Part shown: positions 8,078-15,102 of the stretch, one piece after another
How the letters are laid out: every line of letters starts with the position of its first letter
How positions within the stretch are numbered: position 1 is the stretch's first letter
Source of the DNA: Nocardiopsis sp. JB363
GTDB lineage: Bacteria > Actinomycetota > Actinomycetes > Streptosporangiales > Streptosporangiaceae
Assembly (NCBI RefSeq): GCF_900143625.1
Contig: NZ_FRFF01000178.1
Span: forward strand, 1-64,000
Reading direction: 5' to 3'
DNA length: 64,000 nucleotides
The notes under the pieces: model-generated
The model's database searches: none
Seen by the model: the letters and a program-made list of their open reading frames with translations, nothing else
Told to the model about the DNA's origin: nothing
Program-made: the position numbers and the translations under genes

Positions 8078-9373
8078 ATGAGCGAGATCCACATGCCGCG
8101 CCTCTCCGACACCATGGAGGAAGGCGTCATCTCCACCTGGGTGAAGAAGGTGGGGGACAAGGTCACCTCCGGTGACGTGCTGGTCGAGATCGAGACCGAC
8201 AAGGCCGTCATGGAGTACGAGGCCTACGAGGACGGCTTCCTGGTCAAGCAGATCGCCTCCGAGGGCGACACCGTGGCCATCGGTGAGGTCATCGGTCACA
8301 TCGGCGACTCCCCGGACGCGGTGCCCGAGGAGTCCGGTGGCTCGGACGCCCCCGCGGCCGAGGAGAAGGCCGCCGAGCCCGAGGCTCAGGAGGAGAGCGA
8401 GGAGAAGCCCGCCGAGGCGGCCCCCGCCGCTCCCGCCGCCACGGAAGGCGACGGTGACGGCCCGCGTCCGCGCACCTCCCCGCTGGCCCGCAGGTTGGCC
8501 AAGGAGTACGGCCTGGACATCACCAAGGTCCAGGGGTCCGGTCCCAAGGGTCGGGTCGTGCGCGCCGACATCGAGGCCGCCGCCAAGGACGGGTACGCCG
8601 CTCAGGACGCCCCCGCCGCCGAGGAGAAGGCCGCCCCGAGCGCGCCCGCCAAGGCATCCCCGGGTCAGTCCTTCGACGACGGTCGCGATTCCGAGGAGCT
8701 CAAGACCAGCAACGTGCGCAAGGTGATCGCGCGCCGGCTGACCGAGAGCAAGCAGACGGTCCCGCACTTCTACCTGCGCCGTGCGATCGACGCCGAGGCC
8801 CTCAAGGCCTTCCGTGCCCAGATCAACGAGCAGCTGTCGAGCACGGGCGTGAAGATCAGCTTCAACGACCTGATCGTCAAGGCGTGCGCCACCGCGCTCA
8901 AGCTCCACCCGGCGGTCAACACCTCCTGGATGGACGACAAGCTGGTCCAGCACCACCGCGTCAACGTCGGTGTGGCGGTGGCGGTCGAAGCCGGTCTGGT
9001 CGTTCCGGTGCTGCACGACACGGACAAGTCCACGCTGTCGGACATCTCCACCCGCACACGTGAGCTGGCCGGCAAGGCCCGCGACAACAAGCTCAAGCCA
9101 CAGGAGATGAGCGGCGGCACGTTCAGCGTGTCCAACCTGGGCATGTTCGGCGTGGACAGCTTCTCCGCGGTGATCAACCCGCCCGAGGCCGCGATCCTGG
9201 CCGTGGGCGCCATGCGTCCGGAGCCGACTGTCGTGGACGGTGAGGTGCGGGTGCACAACCGCATCTCCCTGGAACTGTCCGTGGACCACCGTGCGGTGGA
9301 CGGCGCCGTCGGCGCCGCGTTCCTCAAGGACCTCGCTGAGATCCTTGAGCAGCCCATGCGGATCATCCTGTAA
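8078..9373 (+). CDS. pdhC: Dihydrolipoamide acetyltransferase (E2) of the pyruvate dehydrogenase complex
   Basis: Core acyltransferase of 431 residues. Residues 1-75 form one lipoyl domain with the modified lysine in EIETDKAVMEYEA. An Ala/Glu/Pro linker follows, then a peripheral subunit-binding domain (about 128-165, TSPLARRLAKEYGLDI and GPKGRVVRADIE), a second linker, and the CoA-acyltransferase domain ending with HRAVDG. Having one lipoyl domain is the short actinobacterial form. The last 26 codons exist again at 12550-12627, differing at 5 of 78 bases, which marks this 3' end as a recombination junction. Confidence 0.9.
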   Translation: MSEIHMPRLSDTMEEGVISTWVKKVGDKVTSGDVLVEIETDKAVMEYEAYEDGFLVKQIASEGDTVAIGEVIGHIGDSPDAVPEESGGSDAPAAEEKAAEPEAQEESEEKPAEAAPAAPAATEGDGDGPRPRTSPLARRLAKEYGLDITKVQGSGPKGRVVRADIEAAAKDGYAAQDAPAAEEKAAPSAPAKASPGQSFDDGRDSEELKTSNVRKVIARRLTESKQTVPHFYLRRAIDAEALKAFRAQINEQLSSTGVKISFNDLIVKACATALKLHPAVNTSWMDDKLVQHHRVNVGVAVAVEAGLVVPVLHDTDKSTLSDISTRTRELAGKARDNKLKPQEMSGGTFSVSNLGMFGVDSFSAVINPPEAAILAVGAMRPEPTVVDGEVRVHNRISLELSVDHRAVDGAVGAAFLKDLAEILEQPMRIIL

Positions 9374-9382
9374 CACGTGGTA

Positions 9383-9428
9383 CGCAGAACGTCCCGACCG
9401 GAGTTTCTTCCGGCCGGGACGTTCTGCG
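9383..9428 (+). terminator. Terminator of the pdh operon
   Basis: A 14-bp perfect stem (CGCAGAACGTCCCG and its complement, 9383-9396 with 9415-9428) starts 10 bases after the E2 stop. An inner CCGG pairing is also possible. There is no strong T tract. Confidence 0.75.
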
Positions 9429-9446
9429 TTCTGCGCCACCCAGAAC

Positions 9447-9455
9447 TTATCCACA
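9447..9455 (+). promoter_or_regulatory. DnaA-box match (TTATCCACA)
   Basis: Exact consensus DnaA box in the space between the converging E2 and membrane-protein genes, followed by a degenerate inverted partner (TGTGGACGA) at 9459-9467. Confidence 0.35.
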
Positions 9456-9480
9456 CCCTGTGGACGAAGTTCCAACGCGC

Positions 9481-9891
9481 CTACAGCAGCAGTCCAGCGA
9501 CCTGGCTGATCACCATCCCGGCGGCCAACGCCATCCCGTAGGTCAGCGTCGCCGCAGCCCAGCCACCCCGCCAACGCGGAGCCCGGTGACGACCGCGAGG
9601 CTTGCGTGGCGGGAACGGATCGGGGTCGACCTCGACCCGGTTCGCCGCCCTGACCTCCCGCTCGGCCTGTTCCCGGCGTTCCTTCGCCACGATCATCCAG
9701 TGCGGGAGCTGGCCGTGTTCGAGCCGGTAGGCGACCCTGGGGTTTCCCACCATCTGCCGCAGGAGGCGCTGTTCCCGTTCTTCCCGGGTCTCCGGAAGAG
9801 CACTCACCCGGGTAGGTGCCGGAGTTCGGGTGAAGCGGGCTCCCCGAGGTGCGTCCAGCACTGACCGAACCCTCATGTCCACGGCGGTCAC
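9481..9891 (-). CDS. Small membrane protein with a DUF-like charged N-terminus
   Basis: A 136-residue protein of unknown function. The first 100 residues are charged (REEREQRLLRQMVG, KERREQAEREVRAAN). The last 25-30 residues form one hydrophobic helix (TYGMALAAGMVISQVAGLLL), so it is probably anchored by its C-terminus. Its GTG start overlaps the stop of the upstream ATPase by four bases (GTGA), indicating translational coupling with that anti-sigma-like protein. I do not recognise a named family. Confidence 0.65.
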   Translation of the reverse strand: MTAVDMRVRSVLDAPRGARFTRTPAPTRVSALPETREEREQRLLRQMVGNPRVAYRLEHGQLPHWMIVAKERREQAEREVRAANRVEVDPDPFPPRKPRGRHRAPRWRGGWAAATLTYGMALAAGMVISQVAGLLL

Positions 9892-10355
9892 CGCTCACCA
9901 CCGCCCAGCACGAACTCGGCCCACACGGCCGTGCCCAGATCCGAGCAGAACGGGAGCGGGACGACCGGGTAGCTGCCCCACCTGTCGGCGAGCGACTCCA
10001 CCATCAACAGGCCACGGCCGCGCTCGGCGCTCAGCCACTCCTGCCCTGTGCGATGGATCGGGATCTCCGGAGCGGACTCACGGGTTCCGTCGTCCACGAC
10101 CACCAGGCGCAGCACACCGGGTTCGGACTCGAAGAGCGCCCGCAACACCCGGCCGCCCCTCTCACCGGAGCGCGTGTGCTCGATCGAGTTGGCGGCGATC
10201 TCGCTGACGCACAGCGTCGCCGTCTCGACCAGGTCCTCTCCGAACCCGGCCAGGTCGGTGCGAAGATCCGCGCGCACCGTACTCATCAAAGAGAGGTGTC
10301 CCGGGTAGATCCGTGCCTGCCAGCGGGCAGGGCTCAGATAAGGCATGATGGTCAT
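9888..10355 (-). CDS. RsbW-like ATP-binding regulatory protein (HATPase fold)
   Basis: A 155-residue GHKL-type ATPase like the many anti-sigma/serine-kinase proteins of filamentous actinomycetes. The N box is present (CVSEIAANSIEHT), the G1 box reads VVVDDGTRES, and the G2 region is ERGRGLLMVESLADRWG. No sensor or phosphatase domain is attached. It is coupled to the downstream membrane protein and follows a second ATPase of the same type (10621-11172). Paralogues usually work through STAS-domain or sigma partners, but none is adjacent. Start taken as ATG at 10355; the ribosome site is weak. Confidence 0.8.
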   Translation of the reverse strand: MTIMPYLSPARWQARIYPGHLSLMSTVRADLRTDLAGFGEDLVETATLCVSEIAANSIEHTRSGERGGRVLRALFESEPGVLRLVVVDDGTRESAPEIPIHRTGQEWLSAERGRGLLMVESLADRWGSYPVVPLPFCSDLGTAVWAEFVLGGGER

Positions 10356-10396
10356 GTCGACAACTCGCTTTCTTAACGGATCTGCTTGTCGGCCTG

Positions 10397-10425
10397 CTCT
10401 GGGGGTGTTCGCGCACCCGCCAGAG
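10397..10425 (-). terminator. Hairpin between the zinc-ribbon gene and the next ATPase gene
   Basis: CTCTGG-GGGTG pairs with CACCC-GCCAGAG around a TTCGCG loop. On the minus strand it follows the zinc-ribbon gene (stop at 10470). A T tract is present only on the plus-strand side, so the direction is uncertain. Confidence 0.5.
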
Positions 10426-10469
10426 CTTTTCTCTTCCGTCTCCTCGGCTACGAGGCGTCGGTGTGCAGG

Positions 10470-10601
10470 TCAGCGCCTGGCCGTGATCGTGTGCCCACAG
10501 TGGCGGCAGGTGGCTGTCGCCGTGTTGCCGCGTTTCACGGGCGGTTGGTCAGGGATGTAGTCGTGCCCAGAAGTGCTCGTGCACCGGGTCTGGTTGTCCA
10601 T
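10470..10601 (-). CDS. Very small zinc-ribbon protein (43 aa)
   Basis: Reading the minus strand from ATG at 10601 gives 43 residues starting MDNQTRC and ending in a CRHCGHTITARR tail. Two cysteines and a histidine near the C-terminus (CxxCGH), plus Cys7 and His13 near the start, could hold one zinc ion. GGAAG lies four bases before the ATG, and the gene starts 19 bases after the stop of the upstream ATPase, so the two are probably co-transcribed. Small CxxC proteins of this kind are seen beside RsbW-like ATPases and XRE/DUF397 genes in actinomycetes; their role is unknown to me. Confidence 0.65.
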   Translation of the reverse strand: MDNQTRCTSTSGHDYIPDQPPVKRGNTATATCRHCGHTITARR

Positions 10602-10620
10602 ACCGCTTCCGGGGCTCCCT

Positions 10621-11172
10621 TTAGCGGTGGTTCCAGGGGCTGTCCGCCAGGTCGTAGGGCAGGGTGAACCACACCTTGCGGGTGAAGGGAATGCCGTTGT
10701 CTCCCCACTCCGAGGCCAGGGCGTCGATCAGCGCCAACCCCCGCCCAGCCTTGACCTGGGCGTCCAGGCCACGCGGATCAGCCTTCAGGTATCGGGGGTC
10801 GTCAGGGTCGAATGACTCCACCGGTCTGCCCAGGTCCCGGCAGGTCAGCCGAAGCCCGTCCCGCAGGCGCTCGCACGTGAGGGTGTAGTAGCCGAACCTC
10901 TCTCCCGAGCGCGTGTGCCGGATCGCGTTGGCGGCCAGCTCGCTGCCCAACAGGGTGAACAGATACCGGTAGTCGGCGTCCTGCCGCTCGGCGCAAGCGG
11001 CCAGAAAGGCGCGCACCAGCGGCATCTGGAGCGGACCGCCCCCGAACTCGTAACGCCGATTCCGGAACGGGGCCCGTCCGGAGTTCGGATCGAAGTAGTG
11101 CCGGTACTTGGACTGCACCATCGCCAGCAAAGGCACTGTCACCTCGGGCAGGTCCAACGTCGCCCCGTTCAT
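10621..11172 (-). CDS. RsbW-like ATP-binding regulatory protein (HATPase fold), second copy
   Basis: A 183-residue GHKL ATPase. The N box is LGSELAANAIRHTRSGE, close to that of the neighbouring paralogue. The G2-like region is VKAGRGLALIDALASEWG. The first 60 residues (containing VQSKYRHYFDPNSGR) are not part of the fold and may mediate partner choice. ATG at 11172 has a GGTGGGGG stretch directly upstream. It heads an apparent operon with the zinc-ribbon gene and is divergent from the XRE regulator. Likely an anti-sigma or anti-anti-sigma kinase; the partner is not identified. Confidence 0.78.
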   Translation of the reverse strand: MNGATLDLPEVTVPLLAMVQSKYRHYFDPNSGRAPFRNRRYEFGGGPLQMPLVRAFLAACAERQDADYRYLFTLLGSELAANAIRHTRSGERFGYYTLTCERLRDGLRLTCRDLGRPVESFDPDDPRYLKADPRGLDAQVKAGRGLALIDALASEWGDNGIPFTRKVWFTLPYDLADSPWNHR

Positions 11173-11476
11173 ACCCCCACCCCCGAAGCCCGTTGCCAAG
11201 GCTCCCCGGTCCCAGAGGCCATGGCCACACCGCACCAGTCCTGAATGACGAAGCGGCGCACCCTGGAAGCCCGCCGCCTCCAGAACAGATTTCTCAGAAC
11301 ACCGAAGACTGGCACTAGGGACGGGCTAGCGTCTCCACCATCAAAGAAGTACACCTGACGATCACCTCACTGTGCGTCTTCACTTGAACACATGAAATCA
11401 TGAAGTAAAATCGCTTGCAATAGAAAACATGTAATCTTCATGGAACGCGGACAGTCATCGGCGTTACACTCGCCGC
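11173..11476. promoter_or_regulatory. AT-rich divergent control region of the XRE/DUF397 and ATPase genes
   Basis: The part from about 11375 to 11450 is unusually AT-rich for this genome and contains the inverted repeat CATGA-AA-TCATG (11391-11402) and further CATG-containing half sites (CATGTAATCTTCATG, about 11429-11442). A -10 hexamer TACACT (11465-11470) stands exactly six bases before the XRE ATG, so that gene is probably leaderless. The repeats are candidates for binding by the XRE protein. Confidence 0.5.
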
Positions 11477-12349
11477 ATGGATCGCCGCACACACTCCCCA
11501 ACCGTCCGCCTGCGCAGGCTCGCCAGGCACCTGCGCCGAGCCCGAGAAGACACAGGACGCGGGCTCACCGAAGCCGCCAAGCTCCTCGGCTGGTCGGGAC
11601 CGAAGCTCGGGCGCCTGGAATCCGCGAGCACCCGACGCATCACCCCGGGCGATCTTGACAAGCTCGCTGAGCTCTACGGCATCGACGCAGGGATGCTTGC
11701 CGAGTGGCACGCCCTCGCCACCCAGGCGAAGGAGCGGGGCTGGTGGGCGAAGTACAAGAAGTCGGGAGTGTTCACCGACGACCTACCGGACTTCGAAGCT
11801 GAGGCGTCCGCGATCCGAACCTACGAGTCCCAGGTAATCCCCGGTCTCCTTCAGACTCCGGACTACGCGGAAGCCCTGCTGCGTGGCGGACAGGCGCACG
11901 AAGATGACGCCATCGCGGCGCGCGTGGACGCCAGGATGCAACGGCAGCAGATTCTGCACCGGCATGAGCCCCCCACCTTCTGGGCGATCATCGACGAAGC
12001 CGCACTCCGTCGCGTGGTCGGGTCACCCGAGGTCATGCACGCCCAGTTCGATCACCTTGCACGTATGGCCACCCGATCGGGTGTGACGATCCAGGTGCTT
12101 CCGAACTCTGTTGGGGCACACGCTGCGAACACCGGCGCCATCCTCTTGATGGACTACGCCGAACCTCTCGACCCGTCATTGGCCTATGTCGAAACCTACG
12201 CTGCAAGCCTGTTCCTTGAGGAGCCGGACGAGGTAGCCCATATCCTGGAAGTATTCAGCCATGCCTCAGCCTCCGCCCTTACGGGGGATGTGTCCGCTGA
12301 AGCCTTCCGGACCCACCTCGCCACGCTAGGAAACACTGCTGATGAATGA
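11477..12349 (+). CDS. XRE-family regulator with DUF5753 domain (Scr1-type)
   Basis: A 290-residue protein. Residues 8-65 form a Cro/CI helix-turn-helix (LRRAREDTGRGLTEAAKLLG, then KLGRLESAS). The rest matches the DUF5753 ligand/partner region found in this actinomycete family (WAKYKKSG, then YESQVIPGLLQTPDYAEALL, then ILHRHEPPTFWAIIDEAAL and later IQVLPNSVGAH). Such regulators are nearly always followed by a DUF397 gene, as here, overlapping by eight bases. In streptomycetes these pairs influence development and secondary metabolism and have been described as antitoxin-like. Probably leaderless. Confidence 0.88.
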   Translation: MDRRTHSPTVRLRRLARHLRRAREDTGRGLTEAAKLLGWSGPKLGRLESASTRRITPGDLDKLAELYGIDAGMLAEWHALATQAKERGWWAKYKKSGVFTDDLPDFEAEASAIRTYESQVIPGLLQTPDYAEALLRGGQAHEDDAIAARVDARMQRQQILHRHEPPTFWAIIDEAALRRVVGSPEVMHAQFDHLARMATRSGVTIQVLPNSVGAHAANTGAILLMDYAEPLDPSLAYVETYAASLFLEEPDEVAHILEVFSHASASALTGDVSAEAFRTHLATLGNTADE

Positions 12350-12533
12350 GACGACGTCCTTGAACTTCCGCAAGTCGAGCTACAGCGGTAGCGGGAACAA
12401 CTGCGTCGAGATCGCGGACGTCCCCGGGGCCTCGGCAGTACGCGACACCCAGAACCGGCAGGCCGGGCACCTGCTCTTCCCCGGCACGGAGTGGACGGCC
12501 CTCCTCACCGCTGCCCGCACCGACCACGCCTGA
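12342..12533 (+). CDS. DUF397 domain protein
   Basis: A 63-residue protein that is a single DUF397 domain: FRKSSYSGSGNNCVEIAD at the start, a central AVRDTQ motif and an LLFPGTEWTALL end. The ATG lies inside the 3' end of the XRE gene (overlap 12342-12349), so translation is coupled. DUF397 proteins pair with XRE/DUF5753 regulators. Shortly after its stop comes the duplicated E2 3' end. Confidence 0.9.
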   Translation: MNETTSLNFRKSSYSGSGNNCVEIADVPGASAVRDTQNRQAGHLLFPGTEWTALLTAARTDHA

Positions 12534-12549
12534 AGCCGCCCACCCCAAC

Positions 12550-12627
12550 GTGGACGGCGCCGTCGGCGCCGCGTTCCTCAAGGACCTCGCGGAGATCCTC
12601 GAAGAGCCCATGCGGATCATCCTGTAG
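12550..12627 (+). pseudogene. Duplicated 3' end of the E2 (pdhC) gene
   Basis: These 78 bases encode VDGAVGAAFLKDLAEILE followed by EPMRIIL and a stop, the last 26 codons of the E2 gene (9296-9373). The first 41 bases are identical and only 5 of 78 differ, giving one amino-acid change (Gln to Glu) and a TAG instead of TAA stop. There is no start codon or ribosome site, so this is a remnant. It ends the block 9374-12549 that carries the ATPase and XRE/DUF397 genes, and it is followed by its own terminator. Confidence 0.9.
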
Positions 12628-12660
12628 GTCATCGGCGACGCTTCGTGCGTCGGCGAAGTC

Positions 12661-12695
12661 GAACGCCCCGGTCGGGCCCTCCGGCCGGGGCGTTC
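12661..12695 (+). terminator. Terminator behind the duplicated E2 end
   Basis: GAACGCCCCGG and its complement (12661-12671 with 12685-12695) form an 11-bp stem. It may be the original terminator of the pdh operon, now separated from the intact E2 gene by 3.2 kb. Confidence 0.75.
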
Positions 12696-12742
12696 GTCAT
12701 AGCCGGCATGATCGACGCATCACCATGGAAAGGCCGCACAGT

Positions 12743-13834
12743 ATGACGAACCACCTCTGGTCCGCCGAGCGGATCAGCGCCCTCGGCACGCTGCTCTGGA
12801 ATGTCGACCCCGGGAAGTGGACCGAGGCCGACCTGTCTCGGATGGCGGTCGAACAGGGCTGGCGCTGGGAGGCCGGAGAGTGGGGGCCGATCCTGCGCAC
12901 ACGCTCCTACGGTGACGCGTGGTTGCGCCCGGTCGACGACTTCATGGAGATCCACGTGACCCGCGAGGAGTACGTGGGCCTGCACTTCCCGTTGGGGCGG
13001 GTCGGAACCGGGGCACGGGAACAGGTCGAGGCGTTCCGTGACGCGGGCCGTGCCCTGCGCCAGGGGTTGGGCGAACCGAACGTCATCGGTTCCGACGACG
13101 AGAGCCCCTTCCATGGTGAGATCCCCTACTGGGGCGCCCCCTTCCTGCGCTGGCGCCGGAGCGATCACAGCCTGGACCTGCGAGCCGGCCGCGATGGCCC
13201 GATCCTGTGCCTGGTCCCGACCTCCCCCGCCGAGGGTTGGTACTGGTACCAGCGTGAGCACGGGGGTGATGTGACCGCCGGTTTCCTCGGGGTGTCCATG
13301 ACCGGCGACGTCGGCGGCATGTCCATCGCGGGAATCACCCGATTCGACGACTGGAAGCCCTACGCGCGCCGGTTGGTCGACGTCTTTCGCGACATGCCGG
13401 CGGAACTGACCGCGATGGACCACGAACGTTCCTTCGGCTTCCACGGTCGCTTCCCCGGTGAGGAGGGCGGGCCCTGGGTCTTCCACTTCGAATTCGGCGA
13501 GCACGTGTGCCTGGGCCTGGACCAGGTCGCGGCCGACGCACTGCGAAACGATCCCGAGGCGCCCGACCCGGAAGAGTTCGGCTGGGTCGAGGCCACCGCG
13601 GAACGCCATCTGGAGATGGACGTCACCCACGTCTCTCCCGCCTACCGCTTCGACGAGGTCAACGCGGTGCGCCTGGCGATGCTCGTGTTGGAGACCGCCG
13701 AAGCCCTGGGGATCCGCACCCCCGAGGACCTCTCCCTGACCGACAGCGGCGACACCGTCCCGATGCCCGGCGGTGGGTGGCGTGAGGCCTATCGGGTCAG
13801 CGACTACGGGCTCTGTGTCACCGGCAACCCCTGA
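12743..13834 (+). CDS. Uncharacterised protein, possibly DUF6301-like
   Basis: A soluble, acidic protein of about 363 residues without signal peptide or membrane segments. The start at 12743 is supported by GGAAAGG nine bases upstream; an ATG at 12725 would add six residues. The N-terminal 60 residues (LWNVDPGKWTEADLSRMAVE and GWRWEAGEW) resemble the openings of actinobacterial DUF6301 proteins, but that is recollection, not a search. Two similar halves seem possible: each has a tryptophan-rich sheet-like part and a helix with a Leu/Ala pattern. It follows the E2 remnant terminator and precedes the DUF952 gene by 22 bases. Function unknown. Confidence 0.65.
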   Translation: MTNHLWSAERISALGTLLWNVDPGKWTEADLSRMAVEQGWRWEAGEWGPILRTRSYGDAWLRPVDDFMEIHVTREEYVGLHFPLGRVGTGAREQVEAFRDAGRALRQGLGEPNVIGSDDESPFHGEIPYWGAPFLRWRRSDHSLDLRAGRDGPILCLVPTSPAEGWYWYQREHGGDVTAGFLGVSMTGDVGGMSIAGITRFDDWKPYARRLVDVFRDMPAELTAMDHERSFGFHGRFPGEEGGPWVFHFEFGEHVCLGLDQVAADALRNDPEAPDPEEFGWVEATAERHLEMDVTHVSPAYRFDEVNAVRLAMLVLETAEALGIRTPEDLSLTDSGDTVPMPGGGWREAYRVSDYGLCVTGNP

Positions 13835-13856
13835 TCCGGGCGGGTACCGTCCGCCC

Positions 13857-14228
13857 ATGAGCCTTGTACTGCACCTGACCGAGCTCTCCCGGTGGTCGAC
13901 CGGCGGGGACATCGAAGCCGCGTCCTTGGACACCGAGGGATACCTCCACGCCTCCCCCGACGAGGCGACCATGCTCGCCGTGGCGAACGCCTTCTACACC
14001 GCCCCCGCCGAGCCCTTGGTGGTCCTGGTGGTGGAGACCGACCTGGTGGACGCCGAGGTCCGGTGGGAGGCCGCCGCCCCCGAGCCCCCGCCCGGTGTGG
14101 GCTCCGACGTGCGCTTTCCCCACCTCTACGGTCCGATCCCCCGCCGCGCCGTGACGTCGCTGCTGCGACCCGTCCGTGACCCGCGGGGGCGCTACACGGC
14201 GTTGACGGAGAGCCATCCCACCTCGTGA
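13857..14228 (+). CDS. DUF952 family protein
   Basis: A 123-residue protein with the DUF952 pattern: HLTELSRWS near the start, EGYLHASPDEATMLAVANAF in the middle, a VVLVVETDLVDAEVRWE strand block and FPHLYGPIPRRAV near the end. The fold resembles ADP-ribosyl-transferase-like enzymes, but the activity is not established. A -10-like TACCGT (13845-13850) is exactly six bases before the ATG, indicating a leaderless transcript separate from the gene upstream. Confidence 0.85.
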   Translation: MSLVLHLTELSRWSTGGDIEAASLDTEGYLHASPDEATMLAVANAFYTAPAEPLVVLVVETDLVDAEVRWEAAAPEPPPGVGSDVRFPHLYGPIPRRAVTSLLRPVRDPRGRYTALTESHPTS

Positions 14229-14317
14229 GTGCGAGGTCGACCGGTCAACGACACGGGAAGTCGACATGGGGACACAGTGACTTGGCGACTCGGAGACACG
14301 ACGACGTGCCGACATGA

Positions 14318-14354
14318 CGAAGGGCTTGTCCACAGGCTGTGGACAAGCCCTTCG
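14318..14354. terminator. Perfect 37-base palindrome, bidirectional terminator with inverted DnaA-like boxes
   Basis: Two 18-base arms are exactly complementary around a single G. It lies between the converging DUF952 and PLDc_N genes and so can end both transcripts. Each arm contains TTGTCCACA (14326-14334 and, inverted, 14338-14346), which is the form of DnaA box common in high-GC actinomycetes. Confidence 0.75.
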
Positions 14355-14378
14355 CTCCAACACTCGGGTCGGGTCGGC

Positions 14379-14762
14379 TCAGACGCGGCCTAGCCCGACC
14401 TGGTCGGGCACGATGTTGCTGTGCTGGCCGACACTGGTGGGGATCGTGTGGCGGGCCAGCCCCCTGTCGATCCCGAGGAACCGGTTCAGGTGGCCCTTCT
14501 TGCCGACCACGAACCAGGCGATCGCCCCGAACAGGGGGAACCAGAGGATGAAGATCACCCACAGGAGCTTGCCCCCACCCGAGGTGTCCTCGTTGGTGAG
14601 GGCTGAGACGACCGCCGCGATCACCATCACCACGGCCGCGATGAAGGCGAGACCGATGAGGACACCGGTGATCCCGCCCATCCAGGCGATCATCGGGCCG
14701 TTGCTGTCCGCCAGTTGGGCCAACCGCTCCAACCGCGGCGACTCAGACAGGTTCGTGATCAT
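14379..14762 (-). CDS. Membrane protein with PLDc_N domain
   Basis: A 127-residue protein. Two or three hydrophobic segments are visible (ITGVLIGLAFIAAVVMVIAA, then LLWVIFILWFPLFGAIAWF). The second block with the following VVGKKGH is the PLDc_N motif, found alone in many actinobacterial membrane proteins and at the N-terminus of cardiolipin synthases. The chosen ATG at 14762 is preceded by GGGGGAG; an upstream ATG at 14777 has no ribosome site. The tail after residue 95 is hydrophilic. Function of the stand-alone form is unknown. Confidence 0.8.
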   Translation of the reverse strand: MITNLSESPRLERLAQLADSNGPMIAWMGGITGVLIGLAFIAAVVMVIAAVVSALTNEDTSGGGKLLWVIFILWFPLFGAIAWFVVGKKGHLNRFLGIDRGLARHTIPTSVGQHSNIVPDQVGLGRV

Positions 14763-15102
14763 GGCTCCCCCAAGCATGATGTGGCTAACCTGATACACAG
14801 GGTAATAATCAGGGTGATCGGGGGAGTACATTCCTTCGGTTACGGGCGTTTCCTCTCCCCGCCCGCACGGGTTCCGATTCCGTCGTTCCCTCGCGGTCGG
14901 AATCCACAACTTTTCGGTAGCGCCCCCCACCAGGCCTTTCCACTGCTTTACTGGTGCCATGGGCGAGCTTCGGCGATCTGGCAGCTTCATTCCGTCCCTC
15001 CGACCCCCGTCCGGCACCGCCGGGGAAACCGACACCCACGACCCCCGAATCACAAGAGCCCGCACTCACCCGGGGACCTCCACCCCAAGGGTCCGGTGAA
15101 CA
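14763..15102. other. Divergent intergenic region, PLDc_N gene and GntR gene
   Basis: 340 bases with no convincing reading frame. Promoters for both directions should be here. A TATCAG on the minus strand near 14792 could serve the PLDc_N gene. I see no clear operator dyad. Confidence 0.4.

Noticed and set aside
10411..10426. 16-base identity between the hairpin at 10397-10425 and the SRP RNA gene (25935-25950)
   Set aside because: A match of this length between two places is not unlikely in 64 kb of GC-rich DNA and both are stem sequences; no wider similarity is seen.
14318..14354. Palindrome with DnaA-like boxes considered as a replication origin
   Set aside because: Only two boxes inside a terminator-like hairpin, no AT-rich unwinding region and no dnaA/dnaN nearby.
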